Of a stretch of DNA of 64,000 bases, positions 33,724 through 42,481 are shown piece after piece. Origin of the DNA: Tropicimonas sp047971885. Its GTDB lineage: Bacteria > Pseudomonadota > Alphaproteobacteria > Rhodobacterales > Rhodobacteraceae. Position 1 is the first letter of the stretch, and each line of letters opens with the position of its first letter. A program made the position numbers and the translations under genes. Under the pieces are notes generated by a model, which saw nothing but the letters and a program-made list of their open reading frames with translations, was not told the DNA's origin and searched no databases. The stretch is from assembly GCF_047971885.1 (NCBI RefSeq), contig NZ_JBKEAE010000021.1, positions 1 to 64,000 of the forward strand. The letters are read 5' to 3'.

Positions 33724-36700
33724 ATGTTGAGAAGCACGACCGTTACGGCGGTGCTGGGTCCGACAAACACCGGCAAGACCCATTACGCGATCGAACGCAT
33801 GCTGGCGCACCGGACCGGCGTCATCGGACTGCCGCTCAGGCTGCTGGCGCGCGAGGTCTACGACCGGATCGTCGGGTTGCGCGGCCCCTCGGTGGTCGCG
33901 CTTCTGACCGGGGAAGAACGGATCGTGCCGGAACGGGCGCAGTACTGGGTCTGCACCACCGAGGCGATGCCGGTCGGAATGGGCGCCGATTTTCTGGCGG
34001 TCGATGAAATCCAGCTTTGTGCCGACCCCGAGCGCGGCCATGTCTTTACCGACCGGTTGCAGCATGCGCGCGGGCTGCACGAGACGATGTTCCTCGGCTC
34101 GGACACCATGCGCGGCGCCATCGCCGCACAGGTCGAGCGTGTGCAGTTCCTGCATCGCGAGCGGTTTTCCGAGCTGTCCTATACCGGCCAGCGCAAGATT
34201 TCGCGCATGCCGCCGCGTTCCGCCATCGTCGGGTTCTCGGTCGAGAACGTCTATGCCATTGCCGAACTGCTGCGCCGCCAGAAGGGGGGCGCGGCGGTTG
34301 TGATGGGTGCGCTCAGCCCGCGCACGCGCAACGCACAGGTCGATCTCTATCAGAACGGCGACGTGGACTATCTGGTCGCCACCGATGCGATCGGCATGGG
34401 GCTCAACCTCGATATCGCCCATGTGGCGTTTTCGGGGCTGGTAAAATTCGATGGCCGGCGCATGCGACATCTTGCTCCGAACGAACTGGCGCAGATCGCC
34501 GGGCGCGCCGGGCGCTACAAGACCAACGGCACCTTTGGTGTGACGGGCGAGGCGCCGCCGCTCGACGACGAGGTGGCGCAGGCGATCACCAGCCACCGCT
34601 TTGCACCGGTGCGCAAGCTGCAATGGCGCAATTCGGAGCTCGAATTCGGCTCGATCCACCGGCTGATCCAGTCGCTCGAGGAAAAGACCGGCGACGAATG
34701 GCTGACGCGCACCCGCGAGTCCGACGATCTCATGGTGCTGAAATCGCTGGCACAAAATGCCGGGGTCACCGGCCGCCTGCACGGCGCCCGCGATGTGCGG
34801 CTGCTGTGGGAGGTCTGCCGGATCCCCGACTACCGGGGCATTTCGCACGCCGAACACGCCGGGCTGCTGGAACGGATATTCGGCTTTCTGCACGATGTCG
34901 GCCGGGTGCCGGACGACTGGATGGCGCAGCAGGTCAAGCGGATAGACCGGCCCGGCGGCGATATCGACGCGCTGAGCAAGCGGCTGGCATATATCCGCAC
35001 ATGGACCTACGTGGCGCAGCGTTCGGGCTGGCTGGACGATGAATCGCATTGGCGCGAGGAGACTCGCGCGGTAGAAGACCGCCTGTCGGACGCCCTGCAC
35101 GGTGCGCTGACGCAGAGATTTGTTGACCGGCGCACATCGGTGCTCATGCGCCGGTTGAAGCAGAAGGAGATCCTCGTGGCCGAGGTGAACGACAAGGGCG
35201 AAGTGACGGTTGCGGACCAGTTTGTTGGCCGGCTGGAGGGATTCCGCTTCAGCCAGGACAAATCCGCGACGCCGGAAGAGGCCAGGATGCTGCGCCAGGC
35301 GGCGATGACCGCGTTGCGGCCCGAGTTCTATCTGCGCGCCGACCGGTTCTACAATGCGCCCGACACCGAGATCGACTTTACCGAGCAGGGCGGCCTCATG
35401 TGGGGCGAGCATGCGGTGGGCAAGCTGGTCAGGGGCGGCGATGCGCTGCATCCGCAGGTGGTGGCCTTCGTCGAGGAAGACGCCGGCCACGAGGTCGTCG
35501 ACAAGGTGACACGCCGGTTGCAGCATTTCATCGGGCGCAAGGTTGCCACGCTGTTCGAGCCGCTGACGGGGATGGGCAAGGACGAAACCCTGACCGGCCT
35601 CGCGCGCGGCTTCGCTTTCCGGCTGACCGAGGCTTTCGGCGTTCTGCCGCGCGACGGCGTGGCCGCCGAGGTCAAGGAACTGGATCAGGAAACACGCGGG
35701 CAGCTTCGCCGGCACGGGGTGCGTTTTGGCCAGTATACCGTTTTCATGCCGGCGCTGCTGAAGCCCGCGCCGACCCGCCTCAGGCTGGTGCTGTGGTCGC
35801 TGTGGAACGATCTGGATCAGTTTCCCGAGGCGCCGCCACCGGGGCTGGTGACCGTTCCGGTTCCCGAAGGGACGCCGCAGGAGCACGCGGCGATGTCGGG
35901 CTACCGGATCGCCGGAGAGCGGGCGATTCGCATCGACATGCTGGAGCGGCTTGCCGATCAGCTTCGCAACCGGGACAGCCGCGCCGGTTTCGAGGCGACC
36001 GCCGACATGCTGTCGATCACCGGAATGACGCTCGATCAGTTTGCCGCCCTGATGGAGGGGCTGGGATATCGCGTCGAAAAGGGCGAGCGGCTCAAGATCC
36101 GCGCGCCCAAATCCGAACCGCAACCCGGGGCGGATGGCGGGGGCGCGCCGGAAGGTGACGAAACCGCCATCGCTGCCGAAACCCCTGCCGACGATGCCGC
36201 GCTGGCAATCGCCGAGCCTGACGCAGCGACCGGTGCGGCGGATATCGTGGCCGCCGATGTGACGGCTGATGTTGATGCACCCCAGGTCGAACCGGTGCCG
36301 GTTGCGACCGATACGGCGCCGGAACCGACGCTGACAGAGGCGATGCCAGCGGAAGCGATGCCGGCAGATGCGGTGGAAACCTCTTTCGCTGCTGCTCCGG
36401 CCGAACCGGCAACGCCGGCGGATAGCGCGGACGAACCGGAGACCGAGGTTTTCTATACCTTCTTCTGGGGTGCACGGCGGCAGGGCGGTGGCCGCCCGCA
36501 CCGCGAGCAGGGCCGCGAGCGCGGCCGAGGAGAGGGTCAGGGACGGGGCGAGCGCGGCGAACGTCAGGGCGGCAAGCCGCCACGCGGCAAGGGCGGCAAA
36601 CGGCCCCAGCGCGCCGATGGCAAGGGGCCCGACGGCAAGGGCCGGGGCAAGGATGGCAAGCCGCAGGGGCCAAAGACCTACGAGGCCCGCCCGCCGCGCA

Positions 36701-36768
36701 AGGAAAAGCCGATCGACCCGGACAACCCCTTCGCCGCCGCCCTGATGGGGCTGACGGGAAAGAAGTGA
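33724..36768 (+). CDS. Suv3-like RNA helicase with long basic tail
   Basis: A 1014-residue superfamily 2 helicase close to mitochondrial SUV3: motif I GPTNTGKT at 12-19, DEIQ at 94-97, YLVATDAIGMGLNLDI and QIAGRAGRYK further on. In mitochondria SUV3 works with the degradosome; the bacterial role is not settled. After the helicase core comes an acidic Ala/Pro-rich linker (about residues 800-915), then a Gly/Arg/Lys-rich tail (GGGRPHREQGRERGRGEG and following) likely to bind RNA. GAGGGA precedes the ATG. An S4 RNA-binding gene follows by 15 bp. Confidence 0.9.
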   Translation: MLRSTTVTAVLGPTNTGKTHYAIERMLAHRTGVIGLPLRLLAREVYDRIVGLRGPSVVALLTGEERIVPERAQYWVCTTEAMPVGMGADFLAVDEIQLCADPERGHVFTDRLQHARGLHETMFLGSDTMRGAIAAQVERVQFLHRERFSELSYTGQRKISRMPPRSAIVGFSVENVYAIAELLRRQKGGAAVVMGALSPRTRNAQVDLYQNGDVDYLVATDAIGMGLNLDIAHVAFSGLVKFDGRRMRHLAPNELAQIAGRAGRYKTNGTFGVTGEAPPLDDEVAQAITSHRFAPVRKLQWRNSELEFGSIHRLIQSLEEKTGDEWLTRTRESDDLMVLKSLAQNAGVTGRLHGARDVRLLWEVCRIPDYRGISHAEHAGLLERIFGFLHDVGRVPDDWMAQQVKRIDRPGGDIDALSKRLAYIRTWTYVAQRSGWLDDESHWREETRAVEDRLSDALHGALTQRFVDRRTSVLMRRLKQKEILVAEVNDKGEVTVADQFVGRLEGFRFSQDKSATPEEARMLRQAAMTALRPEFYLRADRFYNAPDTEIDFTEQGGLMWGEHAVGKLVRGGDALHPQVVAFVEEDAGHEVVDKVTRRLQHFIGRKVATLFEPLTGMGKDETLTGLARGFAFRLTEAFGVLPRDGVAAEVKELDQETRGQLRRHGVRFGQYTVFMPALLKPAPTRLRLVLWSLWNDLDQFPEAPPPGLVTVPVPEGTPQEHAAMSGYRIAGERAIRIDMLERLADQLRNRDSRAGFEATADMLSITGMTLDQFAALMEGLGYRVEKGERLKIRAPKSEPQPGADGGGAPEGDETAIAAETPADDAALAIAEPDAATGAADIVAADVTADVDAPQVEPVPVATDTAPEPTLTEAMPAEAMPADAVETSFAAAPAEPATPADSADEPETEVFYTFFWGARRQGGGRPHREQGRERGRGEGQGRGERGERQGGKPPRGKGGKRPQRADGKGPDGKGRGKDGKPQGPKTYEARPPRKEKPIDPDNPFAAALMGLTGKK

Positions 36769-36783
36769 CCCCATGTGCCGTCA

Positions 36784-37167
36784 ATGACCGGAGAAACGGG
36801 CCCGGAGACGGGCCTTCGGATCGACAAGTGGCTGTGGCAGGCACGGTTCTTCAAGACCCGCAGCCTTGCCGCGAAGCAGGTTGCCGAAGGCAAGGTGCGC
36901 GTCAATTCCGTCAGGATATCCAAACCGGCCCGGACCGTTGGTATCGGGGATGTCCTGACCTTTCCGCAGGCGCATGCGATCCGTGTGGTGAGAATCCTGG
37001 CGCTCGGCACGAGGCGCGGCCCGGCGCCCGAAGCGCAGGCACTCTACGAAGATCTCTCGTCACCTGAAAACCAGACCGTTCAGACCCCGCTGGCAAGAGG
37101 CGGCCCACGTCCGACTAAAAAAGTATATCGCAGATTCATCAATTCTCGCCCCGATCCCCTTGATTAG
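36784..37167 (+). CDS. S4-domain RNA-binding protein (Hsp15-like)
   Basis: A 127-residue protein with an S4 domain: GLRIDKWLWQARFFKTRSLAAKQVAEGKVRVNSVRISKPARTVGIGDVL, the pattern of heat-shock protein 15, which rescues stalled 50S subunits carrying peptidyl-tRNA. The C-terminal tail is basic. The start ATG is 15 bp after the helicase stop and lacks a clear ribosome-binding site, suggesting coupling to the helicase gene. Confidence 0.9.
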   Translation: MTGETGPETGLRIDKWLWQARFFKTRSLAAKQVAEGKVRVNSVRISKPARTVGIGDVLTFPQAHAIRVVRILALGTRRGPAPEAQALYEDLSSPENQTVQTPLARGGPRPTKKVYRRFINSRPDPLD

Positions 37168-37216
37168 GCCGTAAGCGTCGGTTAGGTCACACGGAAACGC
37201 GAACCCGGAGACTCTC

Positions 37217-37552
<336 letters not shown>

Positions 37553-37862
37553 GCCACTGATTCGCGCCCCGCGCCCGGTCGATTTGCCGGATGGCACACC
37601 AAAATACACCCCAACTGACCCGTTTCCAGCAGTTTTTCGCTGTTCACAGGCCTTTGTAGGCGATTCTGCACTGCGGCGCTTTGATTTTTGCAAAAAAAAT
37701 GTTATCTGTCTGTGACGATGAGCGCAAGAAATACACGACCCGACAACCGGGGCTGCGTCCGGTTGGCGGGAGTATGTGAACCCCGATACACAGAACCTCG
37801 CCAGAGATTTCGTGGCGCGGGTTTTTTGTTGCTGTGATCGGGGATCGAACCAAGGGGTAGAC
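37553..37862 (+). other. fdxA-carD intergenic region: carD promoter and leader
   Basis: No protein gene lies here. An AT-rich block at 37675-37708 (TTGATTTTTGC then A8 then TTATCTG) is the likely carD promoter, though the -10 is weak. The remaining ~150 nt would be a long leader that contains an intrinsic terminator at 37796-37827. Confidence 0.5.
37796..37827 (+). terminator. intrinsic terminator inside the carD leader
   Basis: CC-T-CGCCA pairs with TGGCG-C-GG around a 9-base loop and is followed by six T. It ends 36 bp before the carD ATG and just upstream of its AAGGGG. It either ends the fdxA transcript or acts as an attenuator of carD. Confidence 0.65.
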
Positions 37863-38372
37863 ATGACAAAGACAAAAAAACCGGAGTTTCGCCCGAACGA
37901 TTACGTCGTCTATCCGGCGCATGGCGTCGGGCAGATCATCTCGATCGAAGAGCAGGAGGTCGCGGGGCTTTCGCTTGAACTGTTCGTGATCTCGTTCGAG
38001 AAGGACAAGATGACGTTGCGGGTGCCGACGAACAAGGTCGCTTCGGTGGGTATGCGCGGGCTTTCGTCGCCGGACACCGTGTCCAGGGCGATGACGACGC
38101 TGAAAGGCAAGGCCAAGGTCAAGCGGGCCATGTGGTCGCGCCGGGCGCAGGAATACGAGCAGAAGATCAACTCGGGCGATCTGATCGCCATCGCCGAGGT
38201 CGTGCGCGATCTGCACCGCACCGACGACCAGCGCGAGCAATCCTATTCCGAACGCCAGCTCTACGAGGCGGCGCTGGAACGCCTGACGCGCGAGGTTGCC
38301 GCCGTGGCCGGGCTTGGCGAAAACGATGCGCAGAAGCAGGTTGACGACGTGCTGGTCAGCCGCGCCGCGTAA
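37863..38372 (+). CDS. carD: CarD-family transcription regulator
   Basis: A 169-residue protein binding the RNA polymerase beta subunit and stabilising open complexes, notably at rRNA promoters. The Tudor-like RNAP-interaction domain is FRPNDYVVYPAHGVGQIISIEEQEVAG...FVISFEKDKMTLRVPTNKV; the C-terminal helical DNA-binding domain follows with WSRRAQEYEQKINSGD. AAGGGG is 5 bases before the ATG. Rhodobacter has been a model for CarD at promoters lacking T at -7. Confidence 0.95.
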   Translation: MTKTKKPEFRPNDYVVYPAHGVGQIISIEEQEVAGLSLELFVISFEKDKMTLRVPTNKVASVGMRGLSSPDTVSRAMTTLKGKAKVKRAMWSRRAQEYEQKINSGDLIAIAEVVRDLHRTDDQREQSYSERQLYEAALERLTREVAAVAGLGENDAQKQVDDVLVSRAA

Positions 38373-38395
38373 GCAGGATCGACAGCGACGGAAAC

Positions 38396-38418
38396 GGGGG
38401 CCGCATGGCCCCCTTTTT
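38396..38418 (+). terminator. rho-independent terminator of carD
   Basis: GGGGGCC-GCAT-GGCCCCC is a perfect 7-bp stem followed by five T, 23 bp after the carD stop and before convergent cobS. Confidence 0.88.
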
Positions 38419-38437
38419 CATGGCCGGGCCCGTGCCC

Positions 38438-39199
38438 TCAGACAAGAAGCGCCGTCGCCGCGACCAGGCAGGCGATCTCGGCCATCTGCTGGGTCGCGCC
38501 CAGAATGTCGCCGGTCTGGCCGCCGATCTTCCTCCGTGCGATCACGGCGGCGGCCGCGGCGGCGGCGATGGTTGCAGTCAGCAACCCCAACGCCGCGGCG
38601 CCGACAAGCATCGCCGCGAGCAGCAGTGCCAAAGCGAAGCCTGCAACCATCACGGCGCGGCCGGGCCGCCCGAGCCTGCGCGACAGGCCGCCATCACGCG
38701 CGTTGGGCAGGGTGCCCATGACCACGATCATCACCGCGCGGCTGAGCAGGGCGGCGGTCAGCATTGCCGGAAGCAGCACCGGGGCCAGCACGGTCAGGGC
38801 GGCCCACCTCAGGCCGATGGCAAGGATCAGGGCGAGCACGCCATAGCTGCCGATCCGGCTGTCCTTCATGATTTCGAGCCGCCGCGCCCTGTCCCAGCCG
38901 CCCCAGAGCCCGTCCGCCGCATCGGCAAGCCCGTCCTCGTGCATCGCGCCCGTGATGACGACCTGCGCCGCCAGTGCCCCCCCCGCAGCCACCGATGCCG
39001 GGGTGCCGGATGTCAGCATCAGCCAGCCCACGCAGCCGGCCAGCAGCGCTGCCACGGCGCCGGCCAGCGGATAGGCCCAGGCGGCGCGTGCCCCGCGTGT
39101 CGTGGCGTATTCGGGCGGAACGCGAACCGGCAGGCGGGTCAGAAGCGAAAGCGCGAGGGAAAGATCCCGCCACGAAAACAGGGGGGCACGAGTTGTCAT
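38438..39199 (-). CDS. cobS: adenosylcobinamide-GDP ribazoletransferase CobS
   Basis: A 253-residue polytopic membrane enzyme joining adenosylcobinamide-GDP with alpha-ribazole in the last step of cobalamin assembly. Signature: MHEDGLADAADGLWGG and RRLEIMKDSRIGSYGVLAL, with several Ala/Leu-rich membrane helices after it. Divergent from cobT, whose product supplies alpha-ribazole phosphate, with 80 bp between; no riboswitch fits in that gap. Confidence 0.95.
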   Translation of the reverse strand: MTTRAPLFSWRDLSLALSLLTRLPVRVPPEYATTRGARAAWAYPLAGAVAALLAGCVGWLMLTSGTPASVAAGGALAAQVVITGAMHEDGLADAADGLWGGWDRARRLEIMKDSRIGSYGVLALILAIGLRWAALTVLAPVLLPAMLTAALLSRAVMIVVMGTLPNARDGGLSRRLGRPGRAVMVAGFALALLLAAMLVGAAALGLLTATIAAAAAAAVIARRKIGGQTGDILGATQQMAEIACLVAATALLV

Positions 39200-39279
39200 G
39201 CGACCAATCCATGCAGGGGCTTGTCGCGGTCGGAATATGGGCGCAGAACCCCGGTGGCAAGAGCATCACGAGGCATGAC

Positions 39280-40305
39280 ATGAGCAGAAGCGCCCCATTT
39301 TCCGACATGGCAGGCATCCGCGCCGCGCTGAGCCGCCTTCCCGGGCCCGACAGGGCGGCGATCGCGGCAGCGCAGGCACGCAATTCCGCGCTGACAAAGC
39401 CGCCCGCCGCACTGGGAAGGCTCGAGGATCTGGCGATCTGGTACGCCGGCTGGCGGGGCGATGCGCGCCCGGCCTTCGGCACGCCGCAGATCATCGTCTT
39501 CGCCGGCAACCACGGGATCGCGGCGCGCGGCGTTTCGGCCTTTCCGCCCGAGGTCACCGTGCAGATGGTGGCGAATTTCCGTGCCGGCGGAGCGGCGATC
39601 AATCAGCTTGCCCGGGCGTTCGATGCGGTAATGGAGGTGGTCGCCATCGACCTCGACCGGCCAACGGTCGATTTCACCGAAAATCCGGCGATGAGCGAGG
39701 AAGAACTGGTTTCGGCCATGGCAACGGGCTGGGAGGCCGTCGATCCCGGCGCGGGGCTTCTGGTTACCGGTGAGATGGGGATCGGCAACACCACCAGTGC
39801 GGCGGCAATCGCGGCGGGTCTGTACGGCGACGGTGGCGAGTGGGTCGGGCGCGGCAGCGGGATCGACGATGCGGGGCTCATGCGCAAGCGCGCGGCGGTC
39901 GAAGCGGGGATCGAACGCCATGCCGAGGCGCTGTCGGACCCGCTGGAGGTTCTGCGCCGGCTGGGCGGGCGCGAAATCGCCGCGATGGCCGGCGCGATCC
40001 TTGCGGCGCGGTATTATCGCCTTCCGGTCATCCTCGACGGATTCATCTGCACGGCGGCGGCGGCGGTGCTCGAATGCCAGCAGCCGGGGGCGCTCGATCA
40101 CGCCGTTGCCGGCCATGTCTCGGCCGAGGGTGCGCATGCGCAACTGCTCGAAAGGCTGGGCAGGGCGCCGCTTCTGTCGCTGGGCATGCGCCTTGGCGAA
40201 GGGTCCGGTGCGGCGCTGGCGATCGGCGTTCTCAAGGGGGCGGTGGCCTGTCATTCGGGGATGGCAAGCTTCGCCGAAGCGGGGGTCTCCGGCGGCGAAA
40301 ACTGA
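39280..40305 (+). CDS. cobT: nicotinate-nucleotide-dimethylbenzimidazole phosphoribosyltransferase CobT
   Basis: A 341-residue enzyme making alpha-ribazole phosphate, the lower ligand of B12. Signatures: LTKPPAALGRLEDLA, VFAGNHGIAARGVSAFP, GEMGIGNTTSAAA and the C-terminal LGMRLGEGSGAALA, where the Glu is the catalytic base. The ATG at MSRSAPF overlaps a three-codon ATGACATGA run; no strong ribosome-binding site. Also called CobU in some organisms. Confidence 0.95.
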   Translation: MSRSAPFSDMAGIRAALSRLPGPDRAAIAAAQARNSALTKPPAALGRLEDLAIWYAGWRGDARPAFGTPQIIVFAGNHGIAARGVSAFPPEVTVQMVANFRAGGAAINQLARAFDAVMEVVAIDLDRPTVDFTENPAMSEEELVSAMATGWEAVDPGAGLLVTGEMGIGNTTSAAAIAAGLYGDGGEWVGRGSGIDDAGLMRKRAAVEAGIERHAEALSDPLEVLRRLGGREIAAMAGAILAARYYRLPVILDGFICTAAAAVLECQQPGALDHAVAGHVSAEGAHAQLLERLGRAPLLSLGMRLGEGSGAALAIGVLKGAVACHSGMASFAEAGVSGGEN

Positions 40306-40364
40306 CCGGGGAGGGGCCGGAGACATTCTGCAGGCAGTAGCGGCGTACACGAACCGCCGCCGGC

Positions 40365-42281
40365 TCACTCCACCGATCTGGCCGGGGCTGTGTTCTGGTT
40401 GGCGCGCTCGGCTTCCAGCGCTTCGAGAATGGCGGTCTCGATTTCCTTGTTAAGTTCGCGTGCCCGGGCCAGGTAGGCCGGATTGTTTGCCAGCGGTCTG
40501 GTCGGATCCCAGAGCGGGGCAAGCTCGCGTACCGCCATCCTGTCCTGATGGAAGAACGTGCGCTCGATCTGGTTGGCCTCGAACTCGGAAAAATCCATGT
40601 TTTCCAGAACATATCGCCCGGCTCTCAGCGACGAGTCGAAAAGCTCGCGAACGATATCGTTCGCCCCGGCCTGATAGAGTTCGTAGACATGAACCCGGTC
40701 ATGGGCACGGGCGACGATGTGAAGGTCGGGCCGCTGCGAACGGGCATAGGCGACAAGCCGGATCGTGTCCTGCCGGCTGCCGAGCGCGACCACCAGAACG
40801 CGGGCATCCTTGAGCCCGGCCGCATTGAGCAGGACGGGGCGGGTCGGATCGCCGAAAAAGGCCTTGAACCCGAACTTGCGCATCAGCTCGATCGAGGCGA
40901 GATCGTGATCGAGAACGGTCGCCCGCAGACCGGCCATCTGCACCATCCGGTTCACCACCTGCCCGAAACGCCCGATCCCGGCAATGATGATCGGGGCCTG
41001 CTCGTCGATCTCGTCGTGCTTGCGGTGTACATCGGTCGCGTCCGCATGATCGCCCATGCGGTGGGCGATCTTGTCGTAAAGGATGAACAGCAGCGGCGTG
41101 ATGATCATCGACAGGGTGATGACCAGAACCAGAGTCTGGCCCATGCGGTTGCTCAGAAGCTGTTCCTGCATGGTGAAGGAGACGAGCACGAAGCCGAATT
41201 CGCCCGCCTGGGCAAGCCCGAGCGTGAACAGCCACTTGTCGCGCCGGCGCAGCCCGAAGAGATTGGCGAGCAGGAACAGAACCGCCATCTTCGTCAGCAC
41301 CAGCAGCACCGTCAGCGCGATGATGTCGGTGAAGTTGGACGACATGTAGCCGAAATCGATTCCCGCCCCCACGGACAGGAAGAAGACCCCCAGCAACAGC
41401 CCCTTGAACGGTTCGATGTTGGCTTCCAGTTCGTGCCTGAATTCGCTGGTGGCCAGAACGACACCGCCGAGGAAGGCGCCGAGCGCCGGCGAAAGGCCGA
41501 TGGCGACCATCAGATAGGCGATGCCGAAAACCACCAGAAGCGCCGTCGCCGTGTGGATCTCGCGCAGCTTGGCCATGTGAACGAAGCGGAAGAGGATCGG
41601 GGCAAGGTAGATACCCGCCAGGATGACCGAGGCGACCACCCCCATGATCACAAGCGTCGCCTGCCAGCCTGAAAGCCCGGCGATCAGCGAAAACGAATGA
41701 TGCGCGGCCTCGATTTCCTCGGTTCCGCCGCGCTGGATGGCGCCGCTCGGGTCGATCCGGGGTGCGGGCGCCGGTGCAAGCATCGGCATGAGCGCCAGCA
41801 TCGGAATGACCGCGATGTCCTGCATCAGCAGCACCGAGAATGTCGCCCTGCCGCCGGGCGACTTCATCAGGCCCTTTTCCGACAATGTCTGCAAAACGAT
41901 GGCGGTCGAGGACAGGGCCAGTATCAGCCCGATCGCGATGGCAGTATTCAGGGTCTCGCCCATCAGCATCGAAAGAAAGGTGATGGCGGCGGTGGTCAGC
42001 ACGATCTGAAGCCCGCCCAGCCCGAGCAGCTTGTCGCGCATCGCCCAGAGCGTCCGGGGGTCGAGTTCGAGGCCGATCAGGAACAGCATCAGGACAACGC
42101 CGAATTCGGAATAGTGGCGCAGCGTCTCGGCCTCGGTCCCGACAAGGGCGAGCAGGGGACTGATCAGGATTCCGGCCAACAGGTAACCCAGCACCGAGCC
42201 GAGCCCGAGCCGCGTTGCCAGGGGCACACCGATGACGGCGCCTGCCAGAAGAAGCGTCGCGTCGTCCAGAAAGCCTTCCAT
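40365..42281 (-). CDS. CPA2 cation:proton antiporter with RCK/TrkA-N domain (KefB/KefC type)
   Basis: A 638-residue membrane protein. The N-terminal ~400 residues are 12 or so helices of the CPA2 exchanger fold (GLELDPRTLWAMRD, FLSVGAGIDFGYM, GLAQAGEFGFVL). A Rossmann RCK domain follows (IIIAGIGRFGQVVNRMVQMAG, DHDLASIELMRKFGFKAFFGDPTRP), binding nucleotide and gating ion flow, then a C-terminal helical extension. It probably exports K+ during electrophile or osmotic stress. AGGAG lies 6 bases before the ATG. Confidence 0.93.
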   Translation of the reverse strand: MEGFLDDATLLLAGAVIGVPLATRLGLGSVLGYLLAGILISPLLALVGTEAETLRHYSEFGVVLMLFLIGLELDPRTLWAMRDKLLGLGGLQIVLTTAAITFLSMLMGETLNTAIAIGLILALSSTAIVLQTLSEKGLMKSPGGRATFSVLLMQDIAVIPMLALMPMLAPAPAPRIDPSGAIQRGGTEEIEAAHHSFSLIAGLSGWQATLVIMGVVASVILAGIYLAPILFRFVHMAKLREIHTATALLVVFGIAYLMVAIGLSPALGAFLGGVVLATSEFRHELEANIEPFKGLLLGVFFLSVGAGIDFGYMSSNFTDIIALTVLLVLTKMAVLFLLANLFGLRRRDKWLFTLGLAQAGEFGFVLVSFTMQEQLLSNRMGQTLVLVITLSMIITPLLFILYDKIAHRMGDHADATDVHRKHDEIDEQAPIIIAGIGRFGQVVNRMVQMAGLRATVLDHDLASIELMRKFGFKAFFGDPTRPVLLNAAGLKDARVLVVALGSRQDTIRLVAYARSQRPDLHIVARAHDRVHVYELYQAGANDIVRELFDSSLRAGRYVLENMDFSEFEANQIERTFFHQDRMAVRELAPLWDPTRPLANNPAYLARARELNKEIETAILEALEAERANQNTAPARSVE

Positions 42282-42481
42282 CGCTTCTCCTTCTCGGCCC
42301 CCGGCGCGGCTGATCATCCGGCCTGCCTCGTGAAACGGCCAGCCTGCCGCAGGCGGTTCGGTTTTCCGGGGCGTCGGCCAACAGGTAGTGCGGTGCGGCG
42401 CGTCTGTCCATGCGCGCAAAGGCATCGGCAGGGCACATCCCGGCAGCGCCGGCATCCGTGCCGTGCGCGATGCGGTCGCGC

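Noticed and set aside
37681..37694. TTGAT-TTTT-GCAAA, resembling an FNR box upstream of carD
   Set aside because: The right half matches the RTCAA half-site at only three of five positions.
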